Notes under the pieces: generated by a model
Database searches by the model: none
Seen by the model: the letters and a program-made list of their open reading frames with translations, nothing else
Told to the model about the DNA's origin: nothing
In this document: positions 26,348 through 35,153 of the stretch, piece by piece
How positions within the stretch are numbered: position 1 is the stretch's first letter
How the letters are laid out: the number at the start of each line of letters is the position of its first letter
Assembly (NCBI GenBank): GCA_900095165.1
Contig: LT606947.1
Coordinates: 186,001-250,000, forward strand
From: Polynucleobacter necessarius
GTDB taxonomy: Bacteria > Pseudomonadota > Gammaproteobacteria > Burkholderiales > Burkholderiaceae
Direction of reading: 5' to 3'
Length of the DNA stretch: 64,000 bases
Program-made: the position numbers and the translations under genes

Positions 26348-27625
26348 TCAAGCCAAACTGTCAGCCCAGATGTTGTGCGCCCAGCCCCAAGCATAAACAC
26401 CTTCAAGTGTGGATGGTGCAGGTGATAGGCCACCCGATCCTGGAGCGGTCTTGAAGGTCTTCTCGGCAGCGTTGTATTGATGAACGCTAGCAACGTGAAC
26501 TACTTCACGATCATTTACAAAGCTGTAGCAAGTATTGGTCAGAACTGGCGCTGGATTTACTTCCCAGCCACTTAATTCTGCAACGATAGCTGCAGCTGCT
26601 ACTTTGGCGTGTTGGTTAGCCATATGACCAGATTTCGGTATTAATGGCGCAATCTGAATGGAGTCACCCAAGACGTGAATATCTTTGCGTGCAGTTGACT
26701 CAAAGTTTAGGAAGTTGACAGTCACCCAGCGGCCATTGGAATTGGCTAAGCCAGTTTTCACGGCAATCTCACCAGCGGACATTTGCGGGAGAACGTTTAG
26801 AACATCCGCCTTCACGTCATCTTCAACTTCGAGCTTGAGTGTTTTAGTTTTTGCATCAACACCAACCACATTGCTCTTGGGTTGGTATTCAATGATTCCA
26901 GCGTATTGTTCAGCCCATACTTTCTTGAATAAAGCGCCTTTGGATGTCACATCTTGATTGGCATCCAAAATGACGACTTTGCCTTTAGGGTTATGGTTCT
27001 TAAGGTAGTTGGCAACCTGGCAGGCGCGCTCATACGGTCCAGGAGGGCAGCGATATGGAGCCTCTGGAATCGTAATGGCAAATGTGCCACCTTCACGCAT
27101 CGCAGCAATCTGCTTATGCAGGGCAACTGTCCCCGGTCCTGCTTTCCAGGCTTGAAGAGTTACGCCATCTTTGTTGGCTTGCGCTAAACCTTCAATGCTT
27201 TTGAAATTCAGTGAAACACCAGGAGATACAACGGCTTTGTCGTAACGCAATGTTTTGCCTGAGGCGAGCGTAACTGTTTTCTTATCTGGATCAATGCTGC
27301 TGACGCTGTCTTGAATAATCTTGATGTCATGACGCTTGCTGAGAGTGTCATACGGAGATGTAATTTCAGCTAAGGTGCGTGAGCCACCAATAACCAAATT
27401 GGACATTGGGCAGGAAATAAATGAAGTGTTTGGTTCAATGAGTGTTACTCGTGCAGTGTTATTAGAGAACAGGCGCAAATATTTGGCAGCAGTTGCGCCG
27501 CCATATCCACCGCCAATAACTAAGATTTCTGCTTTTTGTAAAGTAGCCGCTTTTGTTTGACTTGAAAGACCTGCAAGCAGACCTACTGCTGCAGCGCTCT
27601 GGCCTATAAAATGTCGACGATCCAT
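26348..27625 (-). CDS. fccB: Flavocytochrome c sulfide dehydrogenase, flavoprotein subunit
   Basis: This 425-residue protein opens with a twin-arginine-type signal (MDRRHFIGQSAAAVGLLAG). It has an FAD-binding Rossmann motif (ILVIGGGYGGATAAKYL), CPMSN with the Cys expected to bind FAD covalently, and the two redox-active cysteine regions YRCPPGPYERACQ and TNTCYSFV. The C-terminal FCSD domain follows (GLSPAPSTLEGVYAWGWAHN). It would oxidise sulfide in the periplasm and pass electrons to the cytochrome c encoded 9 bases upstream. All hallmark residues are present. Other flavocytochrome c substrates cannot be excluded. Confidence 0.9.
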   Translation of the reverse strand: MDRRHFIGQSAAAVGLLAGLSSQTKAATLQKAEILVIGGGYGGATAAKYLRLFSNNTARVTLIEPNTSFISCPMSNLVIGGSRTLAEITSPYDTLSKRHDIKIIQDSVSSIDPDKKTVTLASGKTLRYDKAVVSPGVSLNFKSIEGLAQANKDGVTLQAWKAGPGTVALHKQIAAMREGGTFAITIPEAPYRCPPGPYERACQVANYLKNHNPKGKVVILDANQDVTSKGALFKKVWAEQYAGIIEYQPKSNVVGVDAKTKTLKLEVEDDVKADVLNVLPQMSAGEIAVKTGLANSNGRWVTVNFLNFESTARKDIHVLGDSIQIAPLIPKSGHMANQHAKVAAAAIVAELSGWEVNPAPVLTNTCYSFVNDREVVHVASVHQYNAAEKTFKTAPGSGGLSPAPSTLEGVYAWGWAHNIWADSLA

Positions 27626-27634
27626 GGCGCCTCC

Positions 27635-27964
27635 TTATTGTTTCTTGTCAAATTGATTGGCAATAGTGGTGAGTTGTTCGTCTGTATAGCCTTTAGCAAG
27701 TTGCGGCATGATAGTGCCTTCGCGTGCGCCAGACTTAAATGCTTTTAACTGGGTCAGCATTTGCTCGCTTGTTAAAGTATTGATCAGTGGCATACCGCCA
27801 TCAACCACGCCTTTACCATCTGTACCATGACAATTGGCGCAAGTTGCAGCAAGGCCACGTTTATATAGTTGGTCGGCGCTTTGTGCGAAGCTGAGCCCGC
27901 TCCACTGGCTTAAGCCAATGAGTGCACTGGTCACCAAAATGGGTTTTAAATACTTCACTTGCAT
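27635..27964 (-). CDS. Single-heme cytochrome c, partner of the flavocytochrome subunit (FccA-like)
   Basis: This 109-residue protein has a signal peptide ending near LSFAQS and one heme-binding site CANCH (CxxCH), with a distal Met candidate in TIMPQLAKGYTDEQL, a class I cytochrome c pattern. It is encoded just upstream of fccB, so it is the likely electron acceptor subunit. Classical FccA from Allochromatium carries two hemes; this protein has one, as in several other bacteria. Export by Sec and the flavoprotein by Tat would both reach the periplasm. Confidence 0.85.
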   Translation of the reverse strand: MQVKYLKPILVTSALIGLSQWSGLSFAQSADQLYKRGLAATCANCHGTDGKGVVDGGMPLINTLTSEQMLTQLKAFKSGAREGTIMPQLAKGYTDEQLTTIANQFDKKQ

Positions 27965-28146
27965 GGGGATTATTTCCGTCTTACATACAGCTGTTCTTAG
28001 GATGATGCTGATTGACTCTATCTTAATCAGATGATGGCGGGATTGGTGGTTTTACTTAGATTGATTTTCAATAAGCTCAGAACCAAAAACGAGGTTGCCC
28101 CCTGATAGTTTTTAGTCTTTAGCTCTAAGACCTATAAACTAGCGAT

Positions 28147-29868
28147 ATGCGTGGCTTTTTTACTTACCGAAATGCAATATTTACCCTACTTTTAGGTGTA
28201 TTTACCTACTTATATGGTTTGGATAGTCGCTTTGCTCCAAAGAATGGGGATGAGTATCCCTACATGCATATCGTACGGATGACTGCCGATGCTGGAGCAT
28301 GGCTACCTCTTCAGTCTGAGATGGACGGTATTAAAAATACTAAGCCGCCTTTGGTCTTTTGGGGGGGTATCGCTAGTACGGGGTGGGGTGGTGACTGGAC
28401 TCTCCTGGCGCTGCGTTGGCCCAGTGTTTTATACACCGGCCTAACGGCCTTGTTCTTGTTTCTAGCGGTAGCTCGGTATAGTGACAAAAAACAGACTGGT
28501 TTATTGGCGGCTTTGGTGTGGCTTTCTTTTTTTGCAACCTATCGCTATGGTCGCCCATTTCTTACTGATCCTCCTGAAGTGTTTTGGTTGGGGTTGCCAT
28601 TTTTCGCACTGCTCTATTGGGGGAGGACTGCATTTGAATCCAAACTACTCTTTCCGGTAGTAGCGGGCGCCTGCTTTGGTATGGCCTTACTATCAAAGTC
28701 TTTCGCCTATATTGCTCCTGCCACATTCGCCTTGGGCTTGTTTTACTGGCGTTGGCGTGAATGGAGTATTACAAAGGTCTTGTTGCAAGACCTATACAAA
28801 GTGGTATTCGTTGCCGTTTTGGCTTTAGGCGTATTTGCACTCTGGTTTTTGCTTGACCCTTTCCCGGAAGCGGTCTGGAAAGAATTTGTTTTGGGTGAGA
28901 ATGCTGGCAAGTTCGAGGCACGCAGCTCAAACTACCTTTTAGATCTAGTCCGTGGTGGCGACAGTATTTGGATGTTGGCTCTAACTACTTTAGCCAATGC
29001 GGGTCCGTTTACTTTTGTGTTGATATCTACATTGATGCAATCTTGGAGGGAACGGCGTTTTATATCGCTTGAAGAAGGATTATTGCTACTTTTGCTTCTG
29101 GCTTTTTTCATCGTATTTAGTTTGCCAAGCCAGCGCTCTGGCCGATATCTATTGCCGGTGATGCCGGCATTTGCCGCTCTGATTGCAATGCACTGGGATC
29201 GCCTACCTTTATGGGGATTCCGAATTGCATTACTACTTCAGTTGACATTGCTTTCTGCTCTTGCTTGGGTTGGTGGAAATTTACAGCTCTCGAATTTCTT
29301 GGGTCAGCCCGGCATCTGGAATTACTCACCATGGCATTGGGCCTTTATGGGAATTGCAGTCGTCATAGTATTGATAGGGCTATTTAATCGAGAGCATAGT
29401 AAGGTAATCGCCTTGGCAGCCTGCTTTTTTTGCTACTGCGCGCTCACCAGTAGTTTGGCGCCGCTGGAAGGTGCACTGGGTCGATATTCACAACCCACTA
29501 TCCAGGGACTTGTCGGTCAAGATGTTTGGGTGCCTTGTGACTATCGCGCTAAAGATGAGGAGTATCGACTCTTATTACCAGGTGCACTATTGCATGGCTA
29601 TTTGGCGAAGGATGCTGGTCAAACCGATTTATTGATCAGCACTTATCCGTTGGCAGCGCTTCAGTCGCCGATCGGCGTAGAGCCCGAACTTTGTGACTCT
29701 TGCAAGATCGTGGGCAAGCGCATGGAGATGCGAGCCCGTCATTCTGATGCGGAGATTCAGGCGATACTCAAAGGTCATATTGGAGAGCACCTATTTGTGA
29801 ATGAATATTTAATTTCTACGACTGCAACAATTGCGTTACCAGTAGTTGGTAAGGACGCTTGTCGATGA
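28147..29868 (+). CDS. GT39/ArnT-like membrane glycosyltransferase
   Basis: This 573-residue protein has about 10-12 hydrophobic segments and the ArnT/PMT-type start: a first helix, then an acidic loop (RFAPKNGDEYPYMHIVRM) where GT-C enzymes hold catalytic Asp/Glu, followed by NTKPPLVFWGGI. GT39-like proteins transfer a sugar from a polyprenyl-phosphate donor to lipid A, protein or glycan on the periplasmic side. Donor and acceptor here are unknown. It is the first gene of a three-gene unit whose stop and start codons overlap by four bases. Divergent from fccA across about 180 bases. Confidence 0.8.
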   Translation: MRGFFTYRNAIFTLLLGVFTYLYGLDSRFAPKNGDEYPYMHIVRMTADAGAWLPLQSEMDGIKNTKPPLVFWGGIASTGWGGDWTLLALRWPSVLYTGLTALFLFLAVARYSDKKQTGLLAALVWLSFFATYRYGRPFLTDPPEVFWLGLPFFALLYWGRTAFESKLLFPVVAGACFGMALLSKSFAYIAPATFALGLFYWRWREWSITKVLLQDLYKVVFVAVLALGVFALWFLLDPFPEAVWKEFVLGENAGKFEARSSNYLLDLVRGGDSIWMLALTTLANAGPFTFVLISTLMQSWRERRFISLEEGLLLLLLLAFFIVFSLPSQRSGRYLLPVMPAFAALIAMHWDRLPLWGFRIALLLQLTLLSALAWVGGNLQLSNFLGQPGIWNYSPWHWAFMGIAVVIVLIGLFNREHSKVIALAACFFCYCALTSSLAPLEGALGRYSQPTIQGLVGQDVWVPCDYRAKDEEYRLLLPGALLHGYLAKDAGQTDLLISTYPLAALQSPIGVEPELCDSCKIVGKRMEMRARHSDAEIQAILKGHIGEHLFVNEYLISTTATIALPVVGKDACR

Positions 29869-31112
29869 GCCGTGTACTCGCCTTCTGTTTTTTATTGCTT
29901 GCCTCAGCGTTAGGTTATCTCCACATTGACAGTCGTCCGGCATGGGCGCCTTTTGCTAGCGCCTACCTAGGCGATAGTGCAAATCGAGCTGATGATCTTC
30001 CTGAGTCATCCGAAAGCAATAAGCTAGCAAAGACTCCAAAAAACATCTCCTCAGCAAAGCTGGCTCAACCCAGTTTGCGGATGGATTGGTTGCCTGATAC
30101 TGGAGCCCCTTCAGTGCATGCGGCCTCCTTAATTGTGCTCAAGGATGGTGCGGTCAGAGTGTTCTGGTTTGCGGGAAGCCGAGAAGGTGCGCCGGATGTT
30201 GTTATTAATTCGGCCGTTTTTGACCCACAGGCATCTAGGTGGAGTGCTCCAACTGTTGTAATGGATCGAGTCAGTGCAGAAAAAGGTTTGTCCCGCTACA
30301 TTGCTAAATTAGGTAACCCCGTTCCAGCCAGAATGGCTGATGGCCGTATGCAGTTATTTTTTGTCACTGTCTCTATTGGAGGTTGGGCTGGTAGCTCAAT
30401 CTCTTCAGTGATTTCAGATGATGAGGGCTTAACTTGGGGTCGACCTCAACGCTTAATTAGTTCCCCATTAATTAATCTCAGTACTTTGGTAAAGTCGCCA
30501 GCAATGTTATTTGCAGATGGACGACTAGGTTTGCCTGCATATCACGAATGGATTGGCCGCTTTGGCGAGTTCCTCAGAATTGATGCGAGTCAGGTGATTG
30601 ATAAGCGACGTATGAGTTCCGGCAGGGGTGCGATTCAGCCTGTAGTCTTTAGTGATGGACCGCAAAAAGCAAGCGCTTTTTTTCGTCAAACTCGATCAAG
30701 CTCTCAGCCAAAGCAAATTCCCGTAAGCGAAACCAAAGATGCTGGACAGTCTTGGGTGGTGACAAAAGATCTCGAGATCCTAAATCCGAACTCTGCTATT
30801 GCTGCGCTGACTTTAGCTAATGGTACGAGATTGATGGTTCTCAATAATATTGAGGCAGGTCGCTATCGTTTGGTGATGGTAATGCGCGAAGCAAATTCTG
30901 CCCAATGGCAAGTCATACAAGTGCTTGAAGATGATGAATCTTTGGCTAATGATCAGCGTCAAGAATTTTCTTATCCATACTTAATTTCTGTCAATGGTGA
31001 AGATGCGCACCTTGCCTATACCTGGAATAGAAAAAAGATTAAGCATGTTTACTTTCCGGCTGCCTGGTTTAAGCATGTCGTAAGCAGTGTCAAAGAAAAG
31101 GAAGTGCAATGA
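29865..31112 (+). CDS. Exo-alpha-sialidase-like (BNR repeat) exported protein
   Basis: From ATG 29865, which overlaps the stop of the glycosyltransferase gene, the product is 415 residues with an N-terminal membrane or signal segment (VLAFCFLLLASALGYL). The rest looks like a six-bladed sialidase fold: FWFAGSREGAPDVVIN, then Asp-box-like repeats (SDDEGLTWGRPQRL, TKDAGQSWVVTKDL), YHEWIGRFGEFLR and NNIEAGRYRLVM. Similar proteins are annotated as exo-alpha-sialidases, but true sialic-acid hydrolysis is unproven. Coupling to a glycosyltransferase suggests envelope glycan processing. A TTG at 29859 is a less likely start. Confidence 0.75.
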   Translation: MSRVLAFCFLLLASALGYLHIDSRPAWAPFASAYLGDSANRADDLPESSESNKLAKTPKNISSAKLAQPSLRMDWLPDTGAPSVHAASLIVLKDGAVRVFWFAGSREGAPDVVINSAVFDPQASRWSAPTVVMDRVSAEKGLSRYIAKLGNPVPARMADGRMQLFFVTVSIGGWAGSSISSVISDDEGLTWGRPQRLISSPLINLSTLVKSPAMLFADGRLGLPAYHEWIGRFGEFLRIDASQVIDKRRMSSGRGAIQPVVFSDGPQKASAFFRQTRSSSQPKQIPVSETKDAGQSWVVTKDLEILNPNSAIAALTLANGTRLMVLNNIEAGRYRLVMVMREANSAQWQVIQVLEDDESLANDQRQEFSYPYLISVNGEDAHLAYTWNRKKIKHVYFPAAWFKHVVSSVKEKEVQ

Positions 31113-31732
31113 TCGCTTCATATTTACAGCCCATCGCCTTACTGGAAATGTCGCTCACTTGTGCAGTAGTAATCGTTGCGCTTTTGCAAAAGCTGAGTTC
31201 AAAAGAACTGCTATTTGCAGTACGCCTTATCTTGGTTTTGTTATTGACAAACCTGTTTTTCTGGCCACTAGGAATGTCACTAGAGTTACCTTTATCCGCC
31301 TATGTTCGCGGCGTCACTGGGGATCTGAGTATTGTCACATTGCTCTTGTTGTGGAGCTCAGCACTTCCTTCTGCCAAAAAGACGCCGCTCGGTTTTAAAG
31401 TTCCCTTGGCACTCATTGCCATTGCGTTTTATCCCTTAGCATTAGGCTTGGAAATGCTTGATCCTTACGGATGGGGTTATGGTTCGATAGGGCTGCTGAT
31501 CGCCGTCATTCTCTTCGCAATCATCTATGGCCTTGCTGGCTGGATTAAAGGTGTTTGGATTATCTCTTTCGCAATGATTGCCTGGGCAGCGCATTGGCAC
31601 GAATCAGCAAATCTTTGGGACTATCTCTTGGATCCTTTCTTGGCTATATGGGCTCTGTTTGCTATTCCTAACGCCATCTATCTCAAGCGACGCGCGAAGG
31701 CGCAGTCGGGCCACCTCTTTAGGGCGGGTTGA
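31109..31732 (+). CDS. Hypothetical multi-pass membrane protein
   Basis: This 207-residue protein has about six hydrophobic stretches (LLEMSLTCAVVIVALL, LILVLLLTNLFFWPLGM, LSIVTLLLLWSSAL, LALIAIAFYPLALGL, IGLLIAVILFAIIYGLAG, AMIAWAAHWH) and a basic C-terminus. It starts inside the stop of the sialidase-like gene (ATGA), so all three genes are probably translated together. I do not recognise a family. An accessory role for the glycosyltransferase/sialidase pair is guesswork from position. Confidence 0.7.
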   Translation: MIASYLQPIALLEMSLTCAVVIVALLQKLSSKELLFAVRLILVLLLTNLFFWPLGMSLELPLSAYVRGVTGDLSIVTLLLLWSSALPSAKKTPLGFKVPLALIAIAFYPLALGLEMLDPYGWGYGSIGLLIAVILFAIIYGLAGWIKGVWIISFAMIAWAAHWHESANLWDYLLDPFLAIWALFAIPNAIYLKRRAKAQSGHLFRAG

Positions 31733-31770
31733 TTATTGCCACTCAATTTACTTGGTGAAATTTGGGTAAT

Positions 31771-31799
31771 AAAAAAGCCAGCAGATCGCTGGCTTTTTT
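31771..31799. terminator. Bidirectional intrinsic terminator
   Basis: AAAAAAGCCAGC (31771-31782) and GCTGGCTTTTTT (31788-31799) form a perfect 12-base stem with loop AGATC and T-runs on both strands. It separates the convergent glycosyltransferase unit and the Bug-lyase operon. Confidence 0.9.
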
Positions 31800-31818
31800 A
31801 TTTGCTGCTATTCCAAAA

Positions 31819-32811
31819 TTAATCTGGAATATTGGCCTTACGAATTACTGAGCCCCAGACGTTGATTTCTTTCTCAAGGTGGTCCTTGAGACCTTTGGAG
31901 GATACTTTCTCCATTGGGACGATATCAATGTTGAAATCGTTCAAACGCTTTTGAACGTCTGGTGTATTCAATGCTTTCTTGAGTGCAGCATTGATCTTAT
32001 CCAGAACTGGTTGTGGAGTACCTTTTGGAGCATACACACCATGCCAAACTTTCACTTCAAAGCCTTTGAGGCCTTGTTCGTTCAAAGTTGGTACGTTAGG
32101 AATTGCAGGTAAACGCTTCAAGGTTGTTGTGCCGAATGCTTTTACACGACCATCCTTGATATAAGGAATAGTTTGTGTAGTTTGGTCGCACAAGAGATCA
32201 ACCTGACCACCTAAGAGGTCTGTTAAAGCAGGACCAGTACCTTTGTAAGGAATGTTGGTCAGTTTGATGCCTAGGCGGCTTTGGAACAATAGGCCGCACA
32301 ACTGAGATACTGCGCCAGGGCCAGCGTTAGCCATGGTTACTTTTGAACCATTAGTCTTGATATAGGCTTCGAGTTCTTTGAAGTTATTTGCAGGCAAATC
32401 TTTTTTGCCTAGTAATACCATTGGTACATCAGCTACTTGGCCGATGTAATCAAAGCTGGTCATTGGGTCATACGGGAGTTTGTCGTACAGCGCATTTGCT
32501 GTCGCCATGCCCATATGGTGAATATAAATTGTGTAGCCATCTGGGTCTGCACGAGAAACCTTGGTAGAGGCAATCGTGCCGCCGGCACCGGGAACGTTCT
32601 CAACAATCACTGTCTGACCTAAAGCTTGACCCATGGGCACGGCAATTAAACGAGCAATAGAGTCAGTTGGGCCACCAGCCGCAAATGGAACAATTAATTG
32701 AATGGATTTGGTGGGCCAATCCTTTTGGGCGGATGCAATATTGCTGCCCAATAATGTGCTGGCGCTGACTACCGCAGCAATTCCAGCGAAAAAGGTTTTC
32801 TTTAATTTCAT
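31819..32811 (-). CDS. Bug-family tripartite tricarboxylate transporter substrate-binding protein
   Basis: This 330-residue protein has a signal peptide (FFAGIAAVVSASTLLGSNIASAQ) and the Bug pattern WPTKSIQLIVPFAAGGPTDS, VENVPGAGGTIASTKV and DPDGYTIYIHHMG, with NIPYKGTGPALTDLLGGQVD later. An ACGGAGA Shine-Dalgarno precedes ATG 32811. It is the last gene of a minus-strand run with a CitE-like lyase, MmgE/PrpD and a MaoC-type hydratase, so it probably binds the di- or tricarboxylate that those enzymes degrade. No TctAB genes are nearby. Confidence 0.9.
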   Translation of the reverse strand: MKLKKTFFAGIAAVVSASTLLGSNIASAQKDWPTKSIQLIVPFAAGGPTDSIARLIAVPMGQALGQTVIVENVPGAGGTIASTKVSRADPDGYTIYIHHMGMATANALYDKLPYDPMTSFDYIGQVADVPMVLLGKKDLPANNFKELEAYIKTNGSKVTMANAGPGAVSQLCGLLFQSRLGIKLTNIPYKGTGPALTDLLGGQVDLLCDQTTQTIPYIKDGRVKAFGTTTLKRLPAIPNVPTLNEQGLKGFEVKVWHGVYAPKGTPQPVLDKINAALKKALNTPDVQKRLNDFNIDIVPMEKVSSKGLKDHLEKEINVWGSVIRKANIPD

Positions 32812-32871
32812 GTAAGTCTCCGTTAATGTGTAATGTGTGCTAATTTTGCCACTTTTTAAATTCTATCGACT

Positions 32872-33717
32872 TTAGGGTTTACCAGCAATCGCTAGTGTTC
32901 TTTGGGCCAATAGGACCACCGGTCGATCAATCATGCGACCATCTAATTTCACGGCGCCACCCTTAGATGCTTTATCAGCCTCAATCACGCGTTGCGCCCA
33001 AGAGAGCTCAGCGGCTGTTGGCATAAAGGAATCTTTGACTAAGGAAACTTGCTTTGGATGAATACACAGCTTGCCTGCAAACCCCATTCTTTTGGCGCGC
33101 TCGGCATCATCGGTAATGCGCTCAATATTGTCGGTGGAAGAAGTAACCCCATCAATTGGAGGGGCAATCTGAGCTAAGCGTGAGGCCAGCACAATCTGAA
33201 AGCGGGCAGTTTGCAGTTCAGTTTCTTGTGTGTCACACACCATTCCTAGGTCGGCCTGCAAATCAATATTGCCCAATGCCAAGCGCAATACCTGTTCAGA
33301 GTTTGCGATCTCATTGAGGCGATCAAGGCCGATAGCAGTTTCGATCATTGGGATGATCGCTGTGTTTGGTAGGATTTGTGCCGCACCATTAATTTGGTCG
33401 AGAGACTCACTCTTCGGAATGAGTAAGCAGGCAGCAACCAATTCTTCAACTAAGATGAGGTCGGCAGCATAAAAGCGACTACCTGGAGAATTTGAGCGAA
33501 TGATCAAACGCTTTTTTTGCTCTCGAGTAAACGTAGGCCAAGCTGCGCGTATAGCTGAGCGCGCAGATTCTTTGTCCTCCTCGGCTACTGCATCTTCTAA
33601 ATCGATGATGACACCATCGGCACCACTTTCTAAAGCTTTGACAAAACGCTCTGGGCGCGTACCCGAAACGAATAAGAAGGTACTACTAAAGCCGATGGGT
33701 GTATCAAGTGGGTTCAT
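32872..33717 (-). CDS. CitE-like CoA ester lyase (HpcH/HpaI aldolase family)
   Basis: This 281-residue protein has the CitE/Mcl signature: FVSGTRPERFVKALESGADGVIIDLEDAV (metal-binding and CoA region), IRSNSPGSRFY, a mid-protein IPMIETAIGL with the catalytic Glu, and LALGNIDLQADLG. The C-terminus has FAGKLCIHPKQVSLV. The family cleaves malyl-, citramalyl- or citryl-CoA. Beside a MaoC-type hydratase, citramalyl-CoA or a related ester is a reasonable guess. Confidence 0.85.
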   Translation of the reverse strand: MNPLDTPIGFSSTFLFVSGTRPERFVKALESGADGVIIDLEDAVAEEDKESARSAIRAAWPTFTREQKKRLIIRSNSPGSRFYAADLILVEELVAACLLIPKSESLDQINGAAQILPNTAIIPMIETAIGLDRLNEIANSEQVLRLALGNIDLQADLGMVCDTQETELQTARFQIVLASRLAQIAPPIDGVTSSTDNIERITDDAERAKRMGFAGKLCIHPKQVSLVKDSFMPTAAELSWAQRVIEADKASKGGAVKLDGRMIDRPVVLLAQRTLAIAGKP

Positions 33718-33768
33718 ATGTGTGGCTTTATTGAAAGTGAAGCAAAAAAGAAAATAGGCAGCTGAGAA

Positions 33769-35139
33769 TTAAGAGATCAATGTTCCAATCTTGGACTGCT
33801 TGCGAATATTCCATAAGCGTTCAATAGCAGCGCTCATTTCGCTTGGCGTTGCGCCGCCGCTGAAAGCAGCAAGGCGCATGGCCTTATCTGTAATTTCAAC
33901 GCGACTGAGGGTATTACCGGGGTCGCCTTTGAGCTCATCAACGCGACCTTCTAGAACTTCGCCGCTATTTAAGTGGATTTTGACTTTACCGATCCAACGC
34001 TGGGGATATGCACCATCTACTTCGAGATCTAAGATCATCGTAACGCGATCGCGGAATGCGCAAATTTCTTGATCATGAAAGTGTTGATCGAATTCTTGCA
34101 ATTCAGCAAATTGATAATGGGCAATCAGCGCCAGCACGGTCCCCATAGAAAATTTGGATTGGTGAACTGTTGCTGGATCCGTAACTGGGCCAAGCACATC
34201 GATTGCGCCCTGGTGAACCAGTGTTTCTACTTTAGCGATATCACTAGGCTTGAGGTGATATGCCAGCATAACTTGCAATAAGGCATCTGCAGCGGGGTGA
34301 ATGTGACGACATGAGGCGTGATATTTAAAGCTAGTCTCAGCAATAGTCCAGCGACTACCTAATCGATCAATCAACTTGCTAGGATCTGCATCACTCGACA
34401 TACTGGCAGCCAAACCTTGCTTGCCTTCCAGGATATGTTCTGCGCCAGTAAAGCCTGATTGCGCCAAATAAGCTGACATCAAACCAGTAGAGGTGGCGTG
34501 AGCGGTATGTAATTGCTTGGAGTCAGCGGCATCACGCAAAAACTCCCAAAGACCAGCAGATTGAGTCCCCGCAGAACCAAAGGCGTGCAACATTTGGATG
34601 GGGTTCAGTTTGAGTAGATGGCCTACGGCAGCGGCTGCTGCTAGGGTACCTGCGGTGCTTGTCGTATGAAATATTTTGTAGTGTGAGCGACCCAAGAATT
34701 CACCAACCCGAATACCAACTTCATAGCCGGCAACAGCTGCAACCAATAGATCTTCACCTGAAGCGCCAATCGTTTGCGCCGTCGCTAGTGCCGCAGGAAA
34801 CATTACGGTAGCCGGATGAAATACAGAACCATTGTGAACATCATCTTGTTCAGCAACGTGTGAAGCCGCCGCATTAGCAAGTGCAGCCAAGAATGGGCTT
34901 GAGTTAGTTCGGTTAATCAGAATTTCAGCAGAACCGGGATTGGCAACGTTAAAGCCACCCATGTTTTGCGCAAACTGCGCAATCGTTTCAACTGGACGCG
35001 ATCCTTTGCCAGCAATGGCTGAACCAAACCAATCGACTAGTAAATCTTCGGTACGGGCAATTACCTCTTCAGGAATATCACCAATCCTTAATTCAGAAGC
35101 AAATGTAGCTAAAGCCTTTGATAAGTGCGGGGTAGTCAT
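33769..35139 (-). CDS. MmgE/PrpD family protein
   Basis: This 456-residue protein carries the MmgE/PrpD features: LLVDWFGSAIAGKGSRPVET, AASHVAEQDDVHNGSVFHPATVM near the middle and FKYHASCRHIHPAADALLQV later. PrpD dehydrates 2-methylcitrate; other members include cis-aconitate decarboxylase and uncharacterised dehydratases. Placement with a CoA ester lyase, a hydratase and a Bug protein suggests catabolism of a branched di- or tricarboxylate rather than the propionate cycle, as no prpB or prpC is present. Full length and intact. Confidence 0.85.
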   Translation of the reverse strand: MTTPHLSKALATFASELRIGDIPEEVIARTEDLLVDWFGSAIAGKGSRPVETIAQFAQNMGGFNVANPGSAEILINRTNSSPFLAALANAAASHVAEQDDVHNGSVFHPATVMFPAALATAQTIGASGEDLLVAAVAGYEVGIRVGEFLGRSHYKIFHTTSTAGTLAAAAAVGHLLKLNPIQMLHAFGSAGTQSAGLWEFLRDAADSKQLHTAHATSTGLMSAYLAQSGFTGAEHILEGKQGLAASMSSDADPSKLIDRLGSRWTIAETSFKYHASCRHIHPAADALLQVMLAYHLKPSDIAKVETLVHQGAIDVLGPVTDPATVHQSKFSMGTVLALIAHYQFAELQEFDQHFHDQEICAFRDRVTMILDLEVDGAYPQRWIGKVKIHLNSGEVLEGRVDELKGDPGNTLSRVEITDKAMRLAAFSGGATPSEMSAAIERLWNIRKQSKIGTLIS

Positions 35140-35153
35140 GACTAAATCAGATC

